The notes under the pieces: generated by a model
What the model was told of the DNA's origin: nothing
Database searches by the model: none
Seen by the model: only the letters and a program-made list of their open reading frames with translations
Made by a program: the position numbers and the translations under genes
In this document: in pieces, positions 1 through 8,106 of the stretch
How the letters are laid out: each line of letters opens with the position of its first letter
How positions within the stretch are numbered: the first letter of the stretch is position 1
Origin: Pseudomonadota bacterium
Lineage (GTDB): Bacteria; Pseudomonadota; Gammaproteobacteria; CALCKW01
Assembly (NCBI GenBank): GCA_039196715.1
Contig: JBCCUP010000040.1
Coordinates: forward strand, 1 to 41,325
Reading direction: 5' to 3'
Length of the DNA: 41,325 nt

Positions 1-183
1 GTGAGACGCAAGAGCCGGTACCGGGCTGACCTTGCGTAGACCGCAAGCCACGTTCCTCTTGGGCGTGGCACTTGAACAACCTGCAGTATCGAACGAGCTG
101 GTCGGGTGCGCAACGTACCAAAGGAACGCGTTTCGGCCGGTTGCGGGCTCGGTGTCGTCTGAGCCCGCCGTGGCACCCGGCGA
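1..183. other. non-coding left edge with two hairpins
   Basis: No convincing gene is visible here; the stretch lies downstream of the minus-strand GAPDH gene. Two inverted repeats are present: CTTGCG (31-36) with CGCAAG (42-47), and an 8-bp GC-rich stem at 143-150 paired with 161-168 around a 10-base loop. The second could help end GAPDH transcription, but no T-run follows it on the minus strand, so it does not look like a standard intrinsic terminator. Confidence 0.4.
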
Positions 184-1623
184 TCAGGCTGAGGGCAGCA
201 CCGGCATGTCGAGGCCGACCACCTGCTGCATCACGCGCACCACCTGGCTGCTGTAGCCGGCTTCATTGTCGTACCAGACGTACAAGACAACCCGGTCACC
301 GTCGACGATGGTCGCCGCCGAGTCGACCACACCTGCGTCGTGCGAACCGACGAGGTCGGTCGAGACCAGCTCGGTGGACGAGGTGTAGCCGATCTGGCCC
401 TGCAGTGTGTGCAACGCCTGATCGCGCAGGAAGGTGTTCAGCGCGTCTGCGTCGGTTGCTTCATCGAGGTTGAGGTTCATGACCGCGAGGGACACGTTCG
501 GCGTCGGCACCCGGATGGCGTTGCCGGTCAGTTTGCCCGCGAGCTCGGGCAACGCCTTGGCCACGGCCTTCGCCGCGCCGGTCGAGGTGATCACCATGTT
601 CATCGGCGCGCTGCGGCCGCGGCGCTCGGCCTTGTGCATGTTGTCGACCAGGTTCTGGTCGTTGGTGTAGCTGTGCACGGTTTCGATGTGGCCGCTGCGG
701 ATGCCGAAACGGTCGTTGACCACCTTCAGCACCGGCACGATGGCGTTGGTGGTGCACGAGGCCGCACACAGAATGGTGTCGTCGGCGTCGATCTCGTCGC
801 TGTTGACGCCGTAGACGATGTTCTTGATGTCGCCCTTGGCGGGTGCGGTGAGCAGCACCTTGCTCGCGCCCTTGGATTTCAAATGCAAGCCGAGTCCGTC
901 GCGGTCTTTCCAGATCCCGGTGTTGTCGACGATCAGCGCGTTGTCGATGCCGTAGGCGGTGTAGTCGACCTCGTCCGGGCTGTTGGCGTAGATCATCTGG
1001 ATCAGGCTGCCGTTGGCGATGATCGCCTTCTGCTCTTCGTCGACCGTGATCGAGCCGTTGAACGGCCCGTGAATCGAATCCCGGCGCAGCAGGCTGGCGC
1101 GCTTTTCGAGGTCGTCGCCCTTGCCGCGAACCACGATGGCACGCAGGCGCATGTTGTAGCCACTGCCGGTGCGCTCGATCAGCAGTCGGGCGAGCAGGCG
1201 CCCGATGCGACCGAAGCCGTAGAGGACAACGTCCTTGGGTTCACCGCGGTCGGCCTGTCGGCCGGCGACCACGCCGAGCTGCTCGGCGAGGTAGTCCTCG
1301 AGCGGGGGCGCCGGGTCGAGTGCGGTGTACTGGCTGGCAAGCTTGCCGAGATCGAGTCGCGCCGGCGCGAGGTCCATCGCGACGATCTTCTCGAGCATGG
1401 CGTAGCTCGAGGCGATGTCGAGTTCCTGACCCACCATCGAGCGTCCGAAGCGGTGTGCCTTGATGATGTCGACAGTGTTGGTGTTGATCAGCCGGCGGCC
1501 GAACACCTTGACGGCGACGCCGTTCTCTCGGTAGAGCTGGCCGACCAACGGGATCATTTTCTCAGCGAGGTGCTGACGGGATTTCCATTGGTCGAGGATT
1601 TCATCACTGGCGGTGCGGGTCAT
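184..1623 (-). CDS. gap: long-form glyceraldehyde-3-phosphate dehydrogenase
   Basis: This 479-residue protein oxidises glyceraldehyde 3-phosphate to 1,3-bisphosphoglycerate with NAD(P) in cytosolic glycolysis or gluconeogenesis. The dinucleotide-binding motif GFGRIGRLLARLL lies near residue 136. The catalytic motif ASCTTN places the nucleophilic cysteine at residue 290, followed by HSYTNDQNLVDNMHKAERRG, and the C-terminal WYDNEAGYS motif is intact. It exceeds the usual length of about 335 because of an N-terminal extension of roughly 130 residues, as in the long GAPDH of Pseudomonas and relatives. The ATG at 1623 has an AGGA-like ribosome site just upstream. It is separated by 115 bases from the upstream sirtuin gene on the same strand. 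The family call is secure; whether it works in the glycolytic or gluconeogenic direction cannot be read from the sequence. Confidence 0.95.
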   Translation of the reverse strand: MTRTASDEILDQWKSRQHLAEKMIPLVGQLYRENGVAVKVFGRRLINTNTVDIIKAHRFGRSMVGQELDIASSYAMLEKIVAMDLAPARLDLGKLASQYTALDPAPPLEDYLAEQLGVVAGRQADRGEPKDVVLYGFGRIGRLLARLLIERTGSGYNMRLRAIVVRGKGDDLEKRASLLRRDSIHGPFNGSITVDEEQKAIIANGSLIQMIYANSPDEVDYTAYGIDNALIVDNTGIWKDRDGLGLHLKSKGASKVLLTAPAKGDIKNIVYGVNSDEIDADDTILCAASCTTNAIVPVLKVVNDRFGIRSGHIETVHSYTNDQNLVDNMHKAERRGRSAPMNMVITSTGAAKAVAKALPELAGKLTGNAIRVPTPNVSLAVMNLNLDEATDADALNTFLRDQALHTLQGQIGYTSSTELVSTDLVGSHDAGVVDSAATIVDGDRVVLYVWYDNEAGYSSQVVRVMQQVVGLDMPVLPSA

Positions 1624-1738
1624 GTGGGGTCCTGGTCACGGTGCAGTAGGGGGATGCTGCAGGGTATAGCGGCAACGAATCGCTGTAGTTCAATCGCGCG
1701 GTCGACTACAACCCGCTAGTTTACCAGCCCGTGACCGG

Positions 1739-2593
1739 TCAGACGGTGGGCAGCACCGTTTGTGCGTCGACGGCCAGACGCACGTCGGCGAGTGGGTCGG
1801 CCCGCGTCACCCCGGGGTTGACGAGCACGGTCGGAAAGCCCGATTCGGCGGCCCAGCGCGCGACACGGTAGCCCGAGTAGACACTCAGTGAGCTGCCGAT
1901 CACCAACAGGGCGCCGGCCGTATCGAGCGCGGCCTTCACGGCGTCGACGCGGGCGCGGGGCACGGTGTCGCCGTAGAACACCACATCGGGTTTCAACCGG
2001 CCGCCGCAGCGCTCGCAGGCCGGCAAGCGGAAGTCGGCGTCGACGGTGTCAACGCCGGTGTCGCCGTCGGGCTTGACCACGCGTGCCAACGGCGTGACCC
2101 GGTCGGGGTTGGCCGCTTCCAAACGGTCCTGCATTGCGCTGCGTGGGCTCTCTGCCTGGCAATCGAGGCAGACGACGGTGTCCAGTCTGCCGTGCAAGTC
2201 GAGCACGTCTATGCTACCCGCGCGTTGGTGCAGGGCGTCGACGTTCTGGGTGACGATCAGGCCGATGCGCTCGGCGTGCTGCCAGCGCGCGAGTGAGCGG
2301 TGCACCGGGCTTGGCGCGGCGGCCGAGAACGCGCGCCAACCGAGCATGGCGCGCGACCAGTAGCGCCGGCGGGCGGCGTCCGACCCGAGGAAATCGCGGT
2401 GCTGCATCGGTTGCGCGTGCTGCCACTGGCCGGTGGCGTCGCGGTAGGCCGGCAGGCCGGCGGCGACGCTGATGCCTGCGCCGGTGAGCACCAGGGGGCG
2501 GTGGTCCAACAGAAAACGCCGCAGCCTTTCGGTTGCGGCGTCGGGGTCGTCGACCTGTTCGCGCGGCGGGCCGACGCGACGGAGGTCCTGCAC
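1739..2593 (-). CDS. Sir2-family NAD-dependent protein deacylase
   Basis: The 284-residue sirtuin removes acyl groups from lysines, consuming NAD and releasing nicotinamide and O-acyl-ADP-ribose. The NAD-binding motif GAGISVAAGLPAYRD begins near residue 38. TQNVDALHQRAG and the HGRL motif with the catalytic histidine follow. Two CxxC pairs (CLDC and CERC) supply the structural zinc site, and the C-terminal GSSLSV motif completes the fold. The size fits bacterial CobB-like or SIRT4-like class II enzymes. It starts 7 bases after the stop of dsbA and is probably cotranscribed with it. The acyl preference (acetyl, succinyl, lipoyl) is not determinable by eye. No adjacent acyl-CoA synthetase is present to suggest the classic acetyl-CoA synthetase partnership. 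Confidence 0.93.
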   Translation of the reverse strand: MQDLRRVGPPREQVDDPDAATERLRRFLLDHRPLVLTGAGISVAAGLPAYRDATGQWQHAQPMQHRDFLGSDAARRRYWSRAMLGWRAFSAAAPSPVHRSLARWQHAERIGLIVTQNVDALHQRAGSIDVLDLHGRLDTVVCLDCQAESPRSAMQDRLEAANPDRVTPLARVVKPDGDTGVDTVDADFRLPACERCGGRLKPDVVFYGDTVPRARVDAVKAALDTAGALLVIGSSLSVYSGYRVARWAAESGFPTVLVNPGVTRADPLADVRLAVDAQTVLPTV

Positions 2594-2600
2594 CGGGGGC

Positions 2601-3215
2601 TTAGCTGCCGGTGACGTCAGCGGCGAGTGACCCGACCACCTCCATCATGCGGGGGTAGGAGCCGGCAATGGAGCCGCCGGTCTTGTAGCGCCCGTCGACG
2701 ATAACCGTCGGCACGCCGGTGAGGCGAAACTTCTGTGCGAGCTTCATCGAGTTCTGGATCTTGCCCTGTACCGCAAAGGATTTCATGGTGCTCATGAATT
2801 TCTTGCTGTCGATGCCGAGCGTCTCGACGAAGTCGCCGATGTCGGACGGGCGTCGCATCCGGTTCTTGTTCTGGTGGATCTCGTTGAAGAATGCGTCGTG
2901 GAATTCGTCCAGCACGCCCATGAGCTGGGCGGCGTAGAAGGCCTGCGAATGGACGGTCCAGCCCTGGTTCAAGGGCGGTGCTTCGCGGCGAAAGATCACG
3001 TTGTCAGGCTTCTCGTCCACCCAGCTGTTGACGGTGGGTTCCGCCGCGTAGCAGTGCGGGCAGCCGTACCAGAAGAATTTGATCACTTCGACCTTGCCGT
3101 CAGAGCGCTGATCACCCGCGAGCGGCAGGGTCTCGTAGCCGTCCATCGCGTGGGCGCCACCGGCGAGCAGCAGAAAGAGCGCGGCGAGGCTGGCGCGAAA
3201 GGCGTTCAGGATCAT
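2601..3215 (-). CDS. dsbA: periplasmic thiol:disulfide interchange protein DsbA
   Basis: DsbA introduces disulfide bonds into exported proteins in the periplasm. The 204-residue product starts with a signal peptide (hydrophobic residues about 8-20, probable cleavage after AHA at 21-23). The thioredoxin-fold active site is C52-P-H-C55 in FFWYGCPHC, the canonical DsbA motif, and the cis-proline loop appears as GVPTVIV. Length matches the family. It lies between the cytochrome c maturation genes and the sirtuin. A dithiol oxidase next to CcsA/ResB and cytochrome c4 makes sense, because apocytochrome cysteines are oxidised and then re-reduced before haem attachment. The DsbB partner is not in the window. 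Confidence 0.95.
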   Translation of the reverse strand: MILNAFRASLAALFLLLAGGAHAMDGYETLPLAGDQRSDGKVEVIKFFWYGCPHCYAAEPTVNSWVDEKPDNVIFRREAPPLNQGWTVHSQAFYAAQLMGVLDEFHDAFFNEIHQNKNRMRRPSDIGDFVETLGIDSKKFMSTMKSFAVQGKIQNSMKLAQKFRLTGVPTVIVDGRYKTGGSIAGSYPRMMEVVGSLAADVTGS

Positions 3216-3341
3216 GTGGGTCTCCAGGTGGCGGTGGTCCGAGCTCAGATCGGGCCCGGTTCGAATGGTTCAAATGCGAGATTTGTTCCGAGTCGGCCGC
3301 CCGACAGCGCCCCGACCCCTGTCGCGGACGCTGGCCCGTGG

Positions 3342-4508
3342 CTAGAGCTCGCCGTAGGAGTGCAGGCCGCCGAGGAACATGTTCACGCCGAGGAAGGCAA
3401 ACAGGGTGATGAAGAACCCGGCGATCGACCACCAGGCCATGTGCGCGCCGCGCCAGCCCTTGGTCAGGCGCAAATGCAACCAGCCGGCGTAGTTGAGCCA
3501 GACGATCAGCGCCCAGGTTTCCTTCGGGTCCCAGGACCAGTAGCCGCCCCAGGCCTCGGCGGCCCACATCGCGCCGAGCACGGTGGCGATGGTGAAGAAC
3601 GCGAAGCCGAGCGCGATTGCCTTGTAGGTGATGTCGTCGAGCAGCTCGGCCTCGGGCAATCGGCTGGGTTTGCCGGCGCGGTCCCGGCGGTCGCGGAACA
3701 GCCAGGCCACCGACAGCATGGCCGCGAGCGAGAAGGCGCCGTAGCCGACGAAGTTGGCCGGCACGTGGATCTTCATCCAGTAGCTTTGCAGCGCGGGCAC
3801 CAGCGGCTGGATCTCGTGGGCGCCTCGGTCGAAGGTGTACCAGAGAATGAAGCCCACGGCCGCGCTGATCACGGCCAGGGCAAAACCGCCCGCGCGACGG
3901 GTGCCGCTCTTCTGTTCGTAGTAGAGGTACAGCAGCGCCGTGATGATGCAGAACAGGATGAAGACTTCGTAGAGGTTGCTGACCGGGATGTGGCCGAAAT
4001 CCGGGTGCACGAGGTAGGACTCGCGCCAGCGCACGAAGAGGCCGGTGAAGCCGAAGGCGGTGGCCGACCAGGTGAGCGCGGTGCCCACCCTGTCGGCAAA
4101 GTCGGAGTTGGCTGCAAGGCCGAAGAAGTAGCTCGCCGTCGCCAGCACGTAGAGCGCGCTCATCCACATCACGGCCTGCTGGCTCGCGATCAGGTACTTC
4201 AGGAAGAAATTCGTTTCCGCTGGCGCGAGCGAGTCGCCGTAGAGCCAGATCGCGAAGAGGCTCATGGCCGCCACCACGATCGAGAGCACGGCCATCGGTC
4301 GCCACACCCAGCCGAGCCAGACCAGCGACAGCGCCGAGCCGATGGTGATGCCGATTTCATAGCCATCCATGACCCCGCCGTAGAGGCTCAGGGTGTTCCA
4401 AGACAGCACCGCCAACGCGACGGCCCAGAGCCAGTCGACCGCCCCGAGGCGGCGCAGCAGCGGCTTGCGGTCGAATTCCGCGAGCAGCGTGTCTTGAGAG
4501 GTGTTCAT
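3342..4508 (-). CDS. ccsA: cytochrome c maturation protein CcsA/ResC (System II)
   Basis: This is the haem-handling integral membrane subunit of System II cytochrome c biogenesis, which works with ResB to deliver haem to apocytochrome CxxCH motifs outside the cytoplasmic membrane. The 388-residue protein has many hydrophobic segments and the diagnostic tryptophan-rich motif WGGYWSWDPKETWA near residue 325, followed by a His-containing helix (WLHLRLTKGW). Its ATG at 4508 overlaps the resB stop in an ATGA quadruplet, so the two are translationally coupled. Length fits CcsA proteins with about eight transmembrane helices. Confidence 0.95.
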   Translation of the reverse strand: MNTSQDTLLAEFDRKPLLRRLGAVDWLWAVALAVLSWNTLSLYGGVMDGYEIGITIGSALSLVWLGWVWRPMAVLSIVVAAMSLFAIWLYGDSLAPAETNFFLKYLIASQQAVMWMSALYVLATASYFFGLAANSDFADRVGTALTWSATAFGFTGLFVRWRESYLVHPDFGHIPVSNLYEVFILFCIITALLYLYYEQKSGTRRAGGFALAVISAAVGFILWYTFDRGAHEIQPLVPALQSYWMKIHVPANFVGYGAFSLAAMLSVAWLFRDRRDRAGKPSRLPEAELLDDITYKAIALGFAFFTIATVLGAMWAAEAWGGYWSWDPKETWALIVWLNYAGWLHLRLTKGWRGAHMAWWSIAGFFITLFAFLGVNMFLGGLHSYGEL

Positions 4509-6505
4509 CGCGCTTCTCCTGACGCGCTCTCACGCGTCGTGTTGGCTTCCAGCCCCGCTGCCAGGACGGCAAATTCCCGGTCGAACTCCGTGCGCGCCCG
4601 CTCGGGCACACCGGCGAAGACCACATGCTGCGCGCCGTCTTCGCCGCGTTGCACGGACAGCCACAACCGCCGCTGTTGCACATAAAACAGCAAAAAGACC
4701 CCGATCATCAACAGGGTTGACCCGAAATAGACAATCGCCTTCCCCGGTGACTTCGCAATTTGGAGGCCGGTCGACTCGCGGTGTTCGAATTGTGTCATTT
4801 GCACGTAGAACGGCGAGCCGTACACCGAGAGTCCGTTCAGGGCGTTGATCGCGTTCTCGAGCCAGGCCTCATCGAATGCGTCGGGCGCGAAGGTGCCCTC
4901 GCCGGCGAGTATCTCGAGGTAGCTGATGGTCAGGATGCGTTGAAAGACCCGGAGGTAGGCTTCGCGCACGGTGTCCCGCTGCGCTTCGGGCACACGTGAC
5001 TCGATGTCGGCCTCGACGCCTGCGAAGCCGCGCTCGATGAACAGGGGCACCAGCGAGCCCATCGCGTCAGCCAAGCCGAGTTGCTCTTCGGAGGCCTGCT
5101 CCGCCTGCTCGCCGAGCACGGCCACGCGGACGATGCGCGTCATGGTGTCGGGGTTCTGCAGTGTGTCGACATACTGCAGAAAGCGCGTGGCGGTGCCCTT
5201 CTTGTCAGCCGGGATGTGCAGGTACTCGAACTCGTCGCCGATGCTGGTCCGTCGGCCGCTCAGCACCGTCATGGTGCCGTTGATCATCACTGGCGACATG
5301 TAATTGAAGAACTCGATCGCCTGCCCATTGCTTTCGCGCACCTTGAATTGCAAGGCCGGACCGAAGTTGCGTTGATCGACCTCTCCGTCGTCGTCGAGCA
5401 CGGGGTTGATGTTGAACAGACGGAAGTCGTCCAGCTCCAGTGTGCGCATGCCGTCCGCGGCGGGAACCTGCAAGGTGCGCTTGACTGTGCCCTGTACGCC
5501 CTCCTGGGTGGGTGTCACGCCGTCGAGCGGCCAGACGTTCAGCGCCACGCGGGTGCCGCCGTCGCCGAAACTCGATTGGTAGATCGTGTAGCCGCGGTGC
5601 GACAGTGGGTGGTTGACCTCGATCGTCTGGCGCAACGGCGCGTCGAGGGTGTCGTCGTGGATGATCAGATCACTCTCGAACGATTTGGGTTGCCCGGTGA
5701 TGTGGTGCTCGACCCGGAAGGCTTCGACCTCAATGGTGAACGGCAGGTCCTGGACCAGGTAGCCGTCGCGCAGCGGCACGAACGCGAGGTTGGCGCTCGA
5801 GCCCTCGGGGATTTCGACGTTGCCGCGGAAGCCCGGGTTCCACAGCGGCAGGCGACTGACCGGCGGCACCTGCGAGGCCGGGATGTTGCGCGTCTCGGGT
5901 TCGAGGCGCCCGAGCAGTTCGGCGAAACGCCAGCCGAGCGAGCTGTCGAGCAGGGCGCCGACGCAGATGATCACGATGGCGCTGTGGGTGGAGAGGTACC
6001 CCACGCGGTTCCAGTTGCCGCGCTTCGCGCTCAACAGGGCGCGGCCATCGTCGCCGCTGACCCGGGTGCTGTAGCCGCGGGCGCGCAGCAGGCGCTGCGC
6101 GGTCTCAGTGACCGTCAGCGGTGCTGCGGTGCTCTGCCAGTCCGCGTTGTGGGACATGGCGCGCAGCGAGCGGTGCTGCACGCGGTCGCGCCAGTTGCGC
6201 ATCTCGCGCTGCATTGCCGGCCAGTTCCGTGCAATGCACGTGCTCGTCGACACCAGCAGCGCCAGCAGAATCAGCATGAACCAGACGCTGCCGTACACGT
6301 TGAAGAGCTCGACGCGGCGGAACACGTCGAACCAGAACGGCCCGAACTTGATGATGTAGTCGTTCCACGGCTGGTTCTGCTGCAGCACCGTGCCGATCAC
6401 CGACGCCAGCGACAGCACCACGAGCAGCGTGATCGCGAAGCTCATCGAGCCGAGGAAGGCCCAGATCGAATCCGTGGCAGGCCGTCGTTGTGCTGAAGTG
6501 CTCAT
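4505..6505 (-). CDS. resB: cytochrome c maturation protein ResB/CcsB (System II)
   Basis: ResB is the large membrane partner of CcsA. About 666 residues are predicted from the ATG at 6505; a GTG at 6520 would add five, and neither has a clear ribosome site. Hydrophobic segments near residues 18-36, 70-90 and 160-180 flank a short cytoplasmic loop. They are followed by a large periplasmic domain of about 400 residues, and a final transmembrane helix (VYFGSTLLMIGVFLLFYV) precedes a short tail. The N-terminal sequence SFAITLLVVLSLASVIGTVL with downstream QNQP is typical of ResB. It directly precedes and overlaps ccsA. Cytochrome c4 lies just upstream on the same strand and is an obvious client. 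Confidence 0.94.
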   Translation of the reverse strand: MSTSAQRRPATDSIWAFLGSMSFAITLLVVLSLASVIGTVLQQNQPWNDYIIKFGPFWFDVFRRVELFNVYGSVWFMLILLALLVSTSTCIARNWPAMQREMRNWRDRVQHRSLRAMSHNADWQSTAAPLTVTETAQRLLRARGYSTRVSGDDGRALLSAKRGNWNRVGYLSTHSAIVIICVGALLDSSLGWRFAELLGRLEPETRNIPASQVPPVSRLPLWNPGFRGNVEIPEGSSANLAFVPLRDGYLVQDLPFTIEVEAFRVEHHITGQPKSFESDLIIHDDTLDAPLRQTIEVNHPLSHRGYTIYQSSFGDGGTRVALNVWPLDGVTPTQEGVQGTVKRTLQVPAADGMRTLELDDFRLFNINPVLDDDGEVDQRNFGPALQFKVRESNGQAIEFFNYMSPVMINGTMTVLSGRRTSIGDEFEYLHIPADKKGTATRFLQYVDTLQNPDTMTRIVRVAVLGEQAEQASEEQLGLADAMGSLVPLFIERGFAGVEADIESRVPEAQRDTVREAYLRVFQRILTISYLEILAGEGTFAPDAFDEAWLENAINALNGLSVYGSPFYVQMTQFEHRESTGLQIAKSPGKAIVYFGSTLLMIGVFLLFYVQQRRLWLSVQRGEDGAQHVVFAGVPERARTEFDREFAVLAAGLEANTTRESASGEAR

Positions 6506-6627
6506 GGCGGTGTCAGGCACACAAAAAGGGCGTCAGCACCCGCGCGGGCGACGCTCCGTGAAACAGTCCAGAAGGTAGATGGCGGCAAACCGGATTGGTT
6601 CGTCGCCACCGCGCACCGGTGGGTGAT

Positions 6628-7236
6628 TCAGTAGAGGCCCTGGATGTAGGCCGCTACCGCGTCGATTTCGGCGTCGGTCATGCGCTTGGTTGCGGTGCGC
6701 ATCACGCCGTTCGGATCGGAGTTGCGGCTGCCATCGCGGTAGGCGCGCAACTGCGCTACCGTGTAGTCCGCGTGCTGGCCACTCAGCATTGGAAAGCCGG
6801 CGCCGGGCACGCCCGCGCCGTTCGGCCCGTGGCAGCTGGCACACGCCGGTGTGCTCGAGCCGGGGATGCCGGCGCGGTAGATTGTCTCACCGAGCGGCAC
6901 GGCACCCTCACCGGCCACGCCGACCGAACCGGTCTGTTCGGCGTAGAAGGCCGCAAGGTCGGCCATGTCCTGGTCGCTCAGGCCCGCGGCCTGCGGCATC
7001 ATGACGGCGTTGGCACGCGCGCCGGATTTGAACGCCGCGAGCTGCTTGATCGTGTAGTCCGCGTGCTGGCCGGCGAGTTTGGGGAAGGTCGGGGTTGTCG
7101 CGTTGCCGTCAGCGCCGTGACAGGCCGCACAGACCATGGCTTTGCCCTGGCCCGCCGCGGCGTCCCCAGTGGCGAGCGCCGAGCCGTTGACCGCCAGAGC
7201 AGCGCCGCAGATGAGGGATACCAGAAACTTTTTCAT
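6628..7236 (-). CDS. dihaem cytochrome c4
   Basis: This 202-residue exported electron carrier has a signal peptide (MKKFLVSLICGAALAV, probable cleavage near residue 22). Two similar c-type domains each carry a haem-binding CxxCH: C36-A-A-C39-H40 and C132-A-S-C135-H136. Both halves share the motif GQHADYT, indicating internal duplication, and each has downstream methionines suitable as the sixth ligand. Cytochrome c4 passes electrons to terminal oxidases in many proteobacteria. The neighbourhood engB / cytochrome c4 / dsbA is like that of pseudomonads, and resB/ccsA directly downstream could mature it. Confidence 0.95.
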   Translation of the reverse strand: MKKFLVSLICGAALAVNGSALATGDAAAGQGKAMVCAACHGADGNATTPTFPKLAGQHADYTIKQLAAFKSGARANAVMMPQAAGLSDQDMADLAAFYAEQTGSVGVAGEGAVPLGETIYRAGIPGSSTPACASCHGPNGAGVPGAGFPMLSGQHADYTVAQLRAYRDGSRNSDPNGVMRTATKRMTDAEIDAVAAYIQGLY

Positions 7237-7472
7237 GTTGGGTCCGACAGATAAACAGGTCCACAGAGCGCCGTGCCGCGCCGTGCGCAGGCTCAGCAGG
7301 CGATGGTAGCAAAGGCCGTGCTATGTTGCAGTGCGTGTGCTTGGCCTGTCGCCCTCGGCACGGCGGCAGCGTTGCCGTGAAATTGACACCCTGACCGGCC
7401 GCCGGCACCGCCGGCAGGACGGCCCGTTGTCCCTGACCTGACCCGCCCGGACGGGTAACCGACGAGAAGCCC
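7237..7472. promoter_or_regulatory. divergent intergenic region cytochrome c4 / engB
   Basis: These 236 bases separate the divergent cytochrome c4 (minus) and engB (plus) genes and must hold both 5' regions. I could not pick sigma-70 boxes with confidence. The DNA is GC-rich with no obvious long inverted repeat or riboswitch-like structure. Confidence 0.4.
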
Positions 7473-8096
7473 GTGAACCCCCTCTATTTCCAAGCGCAGT
7501 TCGCCACCAGTGCCGACGCCTTGCGGCAGCTGCCGGGCGACGCCGTCGTCGAGGTGGCGTTCGCCGGGCGGTCGAATGCGGGCAAATCCAGTGCGCTGAA
7601 CGGCATCACGCGCAACCGCAAACTGGCGCGCACCTCGAAGACACCGGGGCGCACACAGCTCATCAACTATTTTCAGCTTGGCGACGCCACCGGGCACTAC
7701 CTGGTCGACTTGCCGGGCTACGGCTACGCCAAGGTGTCGCGCGACAAGCGCGCGCACTGGCAGCGCGTGCTGGGCGACTACCTGGTCGAACGGGTGCCGT
7801 TGAAGTGCCTGGTCATGTTGACCGACGTGCGCCACCCGCTGACCGACGTCGACTGGCAGCTGCTGGATTTTGTTCTCGGTCGGCGACAGGGGCCGCCGCT
7901 CGACCTGCACATCCTCCTGACCAAGGCTGACAAACTCAGCCGAAACAAGGCGCACGCGGCCCTGCACGCCTGCGTGCGTGAACTCGAGGACGCCGGTGTC
8001 GAGGCCACCCTGCAGCTGTTCTCCGCATTGAAAGGCGACGGCGTGAAGGACGTGCACAGCGTGCTCGATGGCTATTTCACGCCGGATGGCAGCTAG
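7473..8096 (+). CDS. engB: ribosome-biogenesis GTPase EngB (YihA/YsxC)
   Basis: EngB is an essential small GTPase needed for large ribosomal subunit assembly and cell division. All five G motifs are visible in the 207-residue protein: G1 GRSNAGKSS (residues 32-40), the G2 threonine in KTPGRTQ, G3 DLPGYG, G4 TKAD and G5 SALKG. Length is normal. Translation starts at a GTG (7473) preceded by a GAGAAG-like ribosome site. It ends 10 bases before the stop of the convergent ThDP-enzyme gene, leaving little room for separate terminators. Confidence 0.96.
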   Translation: MNPLYFQAQFATSADALRQLPGDAVVEVAFAGRSNAGKSSALNGITRNRKLARTSKTPGRTQLINYFQLGDATGHYLVDLPGYGYAKVSRDKRAHWQRVLGDYLVERVPLKCLVMLTDVRHPLTDVDWQLLDFVLGRRQGPPLDLHILLTKADKLSRNKAHAALHACVRELEDAGVEATLQLFSALKGDGVKDVHSVLDGYFTPDGS

Positions 8097-8106
8097 CGGA
8101 CAGGCG

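Noticed and set aside
340-1719. 459-codon open frame on the plus strand opposite the GAPDH gene
   Set aside because: It is antisense to a clear GAPDH, has shadow composition (rich in Val, Asp, Arg, His) and shows no domain. GC-rich codon bias opens such frames.
2874-4685. 603-codon plus-strand open frame opposite dsbA and ccsA
   Set aside because: It crosses two unmistakable minus-strand genes and the gap between them, with no recognisable motif.
5081-6496. 471-codon plus-strand open frame opposite resB
   Set aside because: Antisense to resB, repetitive Val/Glu/His-rich composition, no plausible start context.
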